Source of the DNA: JALYUA01 sp038253555
GTDB taxonomy: Bacteria > Acidobacteriota > Thermoanaerobaculia > UBA5066 > Gp7-AA6
Direction of reading: 5' to 3'
Assembly: GCA_038253555.1 (NCBI GenBank)
Contig: JBBSGZ010000017.1
Span: 1-41,651, forward strand
Length of the DNA stretch: 41,651 nt
In this document: positions 41,125 through 41,651 of the stretch, piece after piece
Numbering within the stretch: the first letter of the stretch is position 1
How the letters are laid out: each line of letters opens with the position of its first letter
Notes under the pieces: generated by a model
Seen by the model: the letters and a program-made list of their open reading frames with translations, nothing else
Databases searched by the model: none
What the model was told of the DNA's origin: nothing
Made by a program: the position numbers and the translations under genes

Positions 41125-41444
41125 ACGCCCGAAATCGCCGAACGGAATGCCCACCTCCGGATGGAAGCTGCTTAAAGCGCCGAGCAAGCACCACAAGCCC
41201 CGCCTGAAGAAGGCTCGCGTCATGATCTAACAGAGTCCAACTTTCCGAGTTCCTTTCGACCGTGGAACAGGTTGTTTCCTGATCGTTTTGACATGCTCCA
41301 CGAGGGTTCCTTTTTCTCGATTCGCTCGGGTTCGGTGTGCGCTTGCGCCACCCGGGTCAGGCGCCGACGCCCACCAAGCCAGAGCTGGGCGTATCCTCCA
41401 CTGTCTTTCGAATGAAATGCCTCTGGAACTTACAGGATGAGAAC
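41104..41444. other. Cassette-like region without a recognisable gene
   Basis: 341 bases between attC-like site C and the DUF1801 fragment. Apart from the tandem repeat at its left edge I see only short frames without similarity on either strand. GC is visibly lower than in the core genes after about 41220. Probably eroded cassette sequence. Confidence 0.4.
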
Positions 41445-41555
41445 ATGAAAAAGTCGGGCGCGAGCCAGAGCCCCTCGGCATCGGAGCTCATCTCCAAAAG
41501 AATCGCCGAACTCGGGGACTGGCGCGGGGAAACCCCTAGGAGCCCGTCCAGGTAA
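41445..41555 (+). pseudogene. N-terminal fragment of a DUF1801 gene
   Basis: From an ATG at 41445 the 36 codons read MKKSG, then SASELISKRIAELGDWRGET, the characteristic beginning of DUF1801 proteins, then diverge into PRSPSR and stop. The remaining hundred or so residues of the family are absent from the following sequence, where a possible half attC site begins at 41600. So this is a truncated cassette gene. Confidence 0.65.
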
Positions 41556-41599
41556 TCGAAAACGAGAGAAAGTGAAAACTCTTTTTCGCCACAGTTGGC

Positions 41600-41651
41600 C
41601 CCTAACGCCCGATCGTCACGTGCCGAGGGGTTTCAGTACCCCCGAGATCTC
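41600..41651. repeat. Possible partial attC-like site at the right edge
   Basis: CCCTAAC at 41600-41606 matches the RYYYAAC core box (GTTAGGG on the minus strand) and is followed by CGATCGTCACGTGC and a short hairpin GGGGT/ACCCC (41627-41642). The other half would lie beyond the window, so this is tentative. Confidence 0.3.

Noticed and set aside
41227..41481. Minus-strand 84-codon frame in the cassette region
   Set aside because: No similarity, no ribosome site, and it overlaps the better-supported DUF1801 start on the other strand.

Overview
The window is GC-rich bacterial chromosomal DNA. It is almost entirely coding, with very short spacers and many 4-base ATGA/GTGA stop-start overlaps. 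The gene mix (PxpABC, a DnaE2 polymerase, YfhO and DUF4337 proteins, a MacAB-like exporter, a penicillin acylase, and many small GNAT, DinB, VOC and SRPBCC proteins) suggests a soil or subsurface bacterium, perhaps Acidobacteriota-like. That placement is inference; no rRNA or other marker gene is present. I see no rRNA, tRNA or CRISPR array.

Layout. (1) 33-5768, minus strand: an operon reading MgtC-family protein, APC permease, fused PxpB-PxpC, PxpA, holin-like membrane protein and a small membrane protein, joined mostly by 4-base overlaps. It looks built for uptake of an amino acid or 5-oxoproline and ATP-dependent opening of 5-oxoproline to glutamate. An SRPBCC membrane-anchored protein lies upstream. 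(2) 5922-11679, plus strand: a periplasmic adaptor, two different MacB/FtsX-type permeases and an ATPase, then a secreted TPR protein. (3) 11913-14837: DUF4337 and YfhO membrane proteins, converging with a 54-base overlap. (4) 15193-18516: error-prone polymerase DnaE2, without ImuA/ImuB nearby. (5) 18696-23023, minus strand: small proteins (DinB, DUF5655, ankyrin, cupin, a secreted unknown, a frameshifted SET-domain gene, tautomerase, GNAT). (6) 23264-24505, plus strand: a YhiN/HI0933-type flavoprotein. (7) 24697-38551, minus strand: a long run of accessory genes including an alkyltransferase-like DNA repair protein, a methyltransferase overlapping a penicillin acylase, an isolated contractile-type tail tube protein with an unknown partner, beta-carbonic anhydrase, an esterase, a RibD-like reductase and five intact GNAT enzymes. 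Three genes here are broken (DUF1569, an SRPBCC protein, a GNAT fragment).

(8) 38716 to the right edge is the most interesting part. Two 70-base elements, 50 of 70 positions identical by hand count without gaps, and a third 78-base relative, have the architecture of integron attC recombination sites: complementary ends of the GCCTGAC/GTCAGGC or GTCTAAC type around an imperfect stem. They separate blocks holding VOC and MOSC genes, a decayed hicBA toxin-antitoxin module whose stop codon lies one base from a site, a DinB gene, and a DUF1801 fragment. A possible fourth half-site lies at the right edge. This looks like part of a gene-cassette array. No integrase is inside the window, so it is either the distal part of an integron whose integrase lies beyond the right edge or an integrase-less (CALIN-type) cluster.
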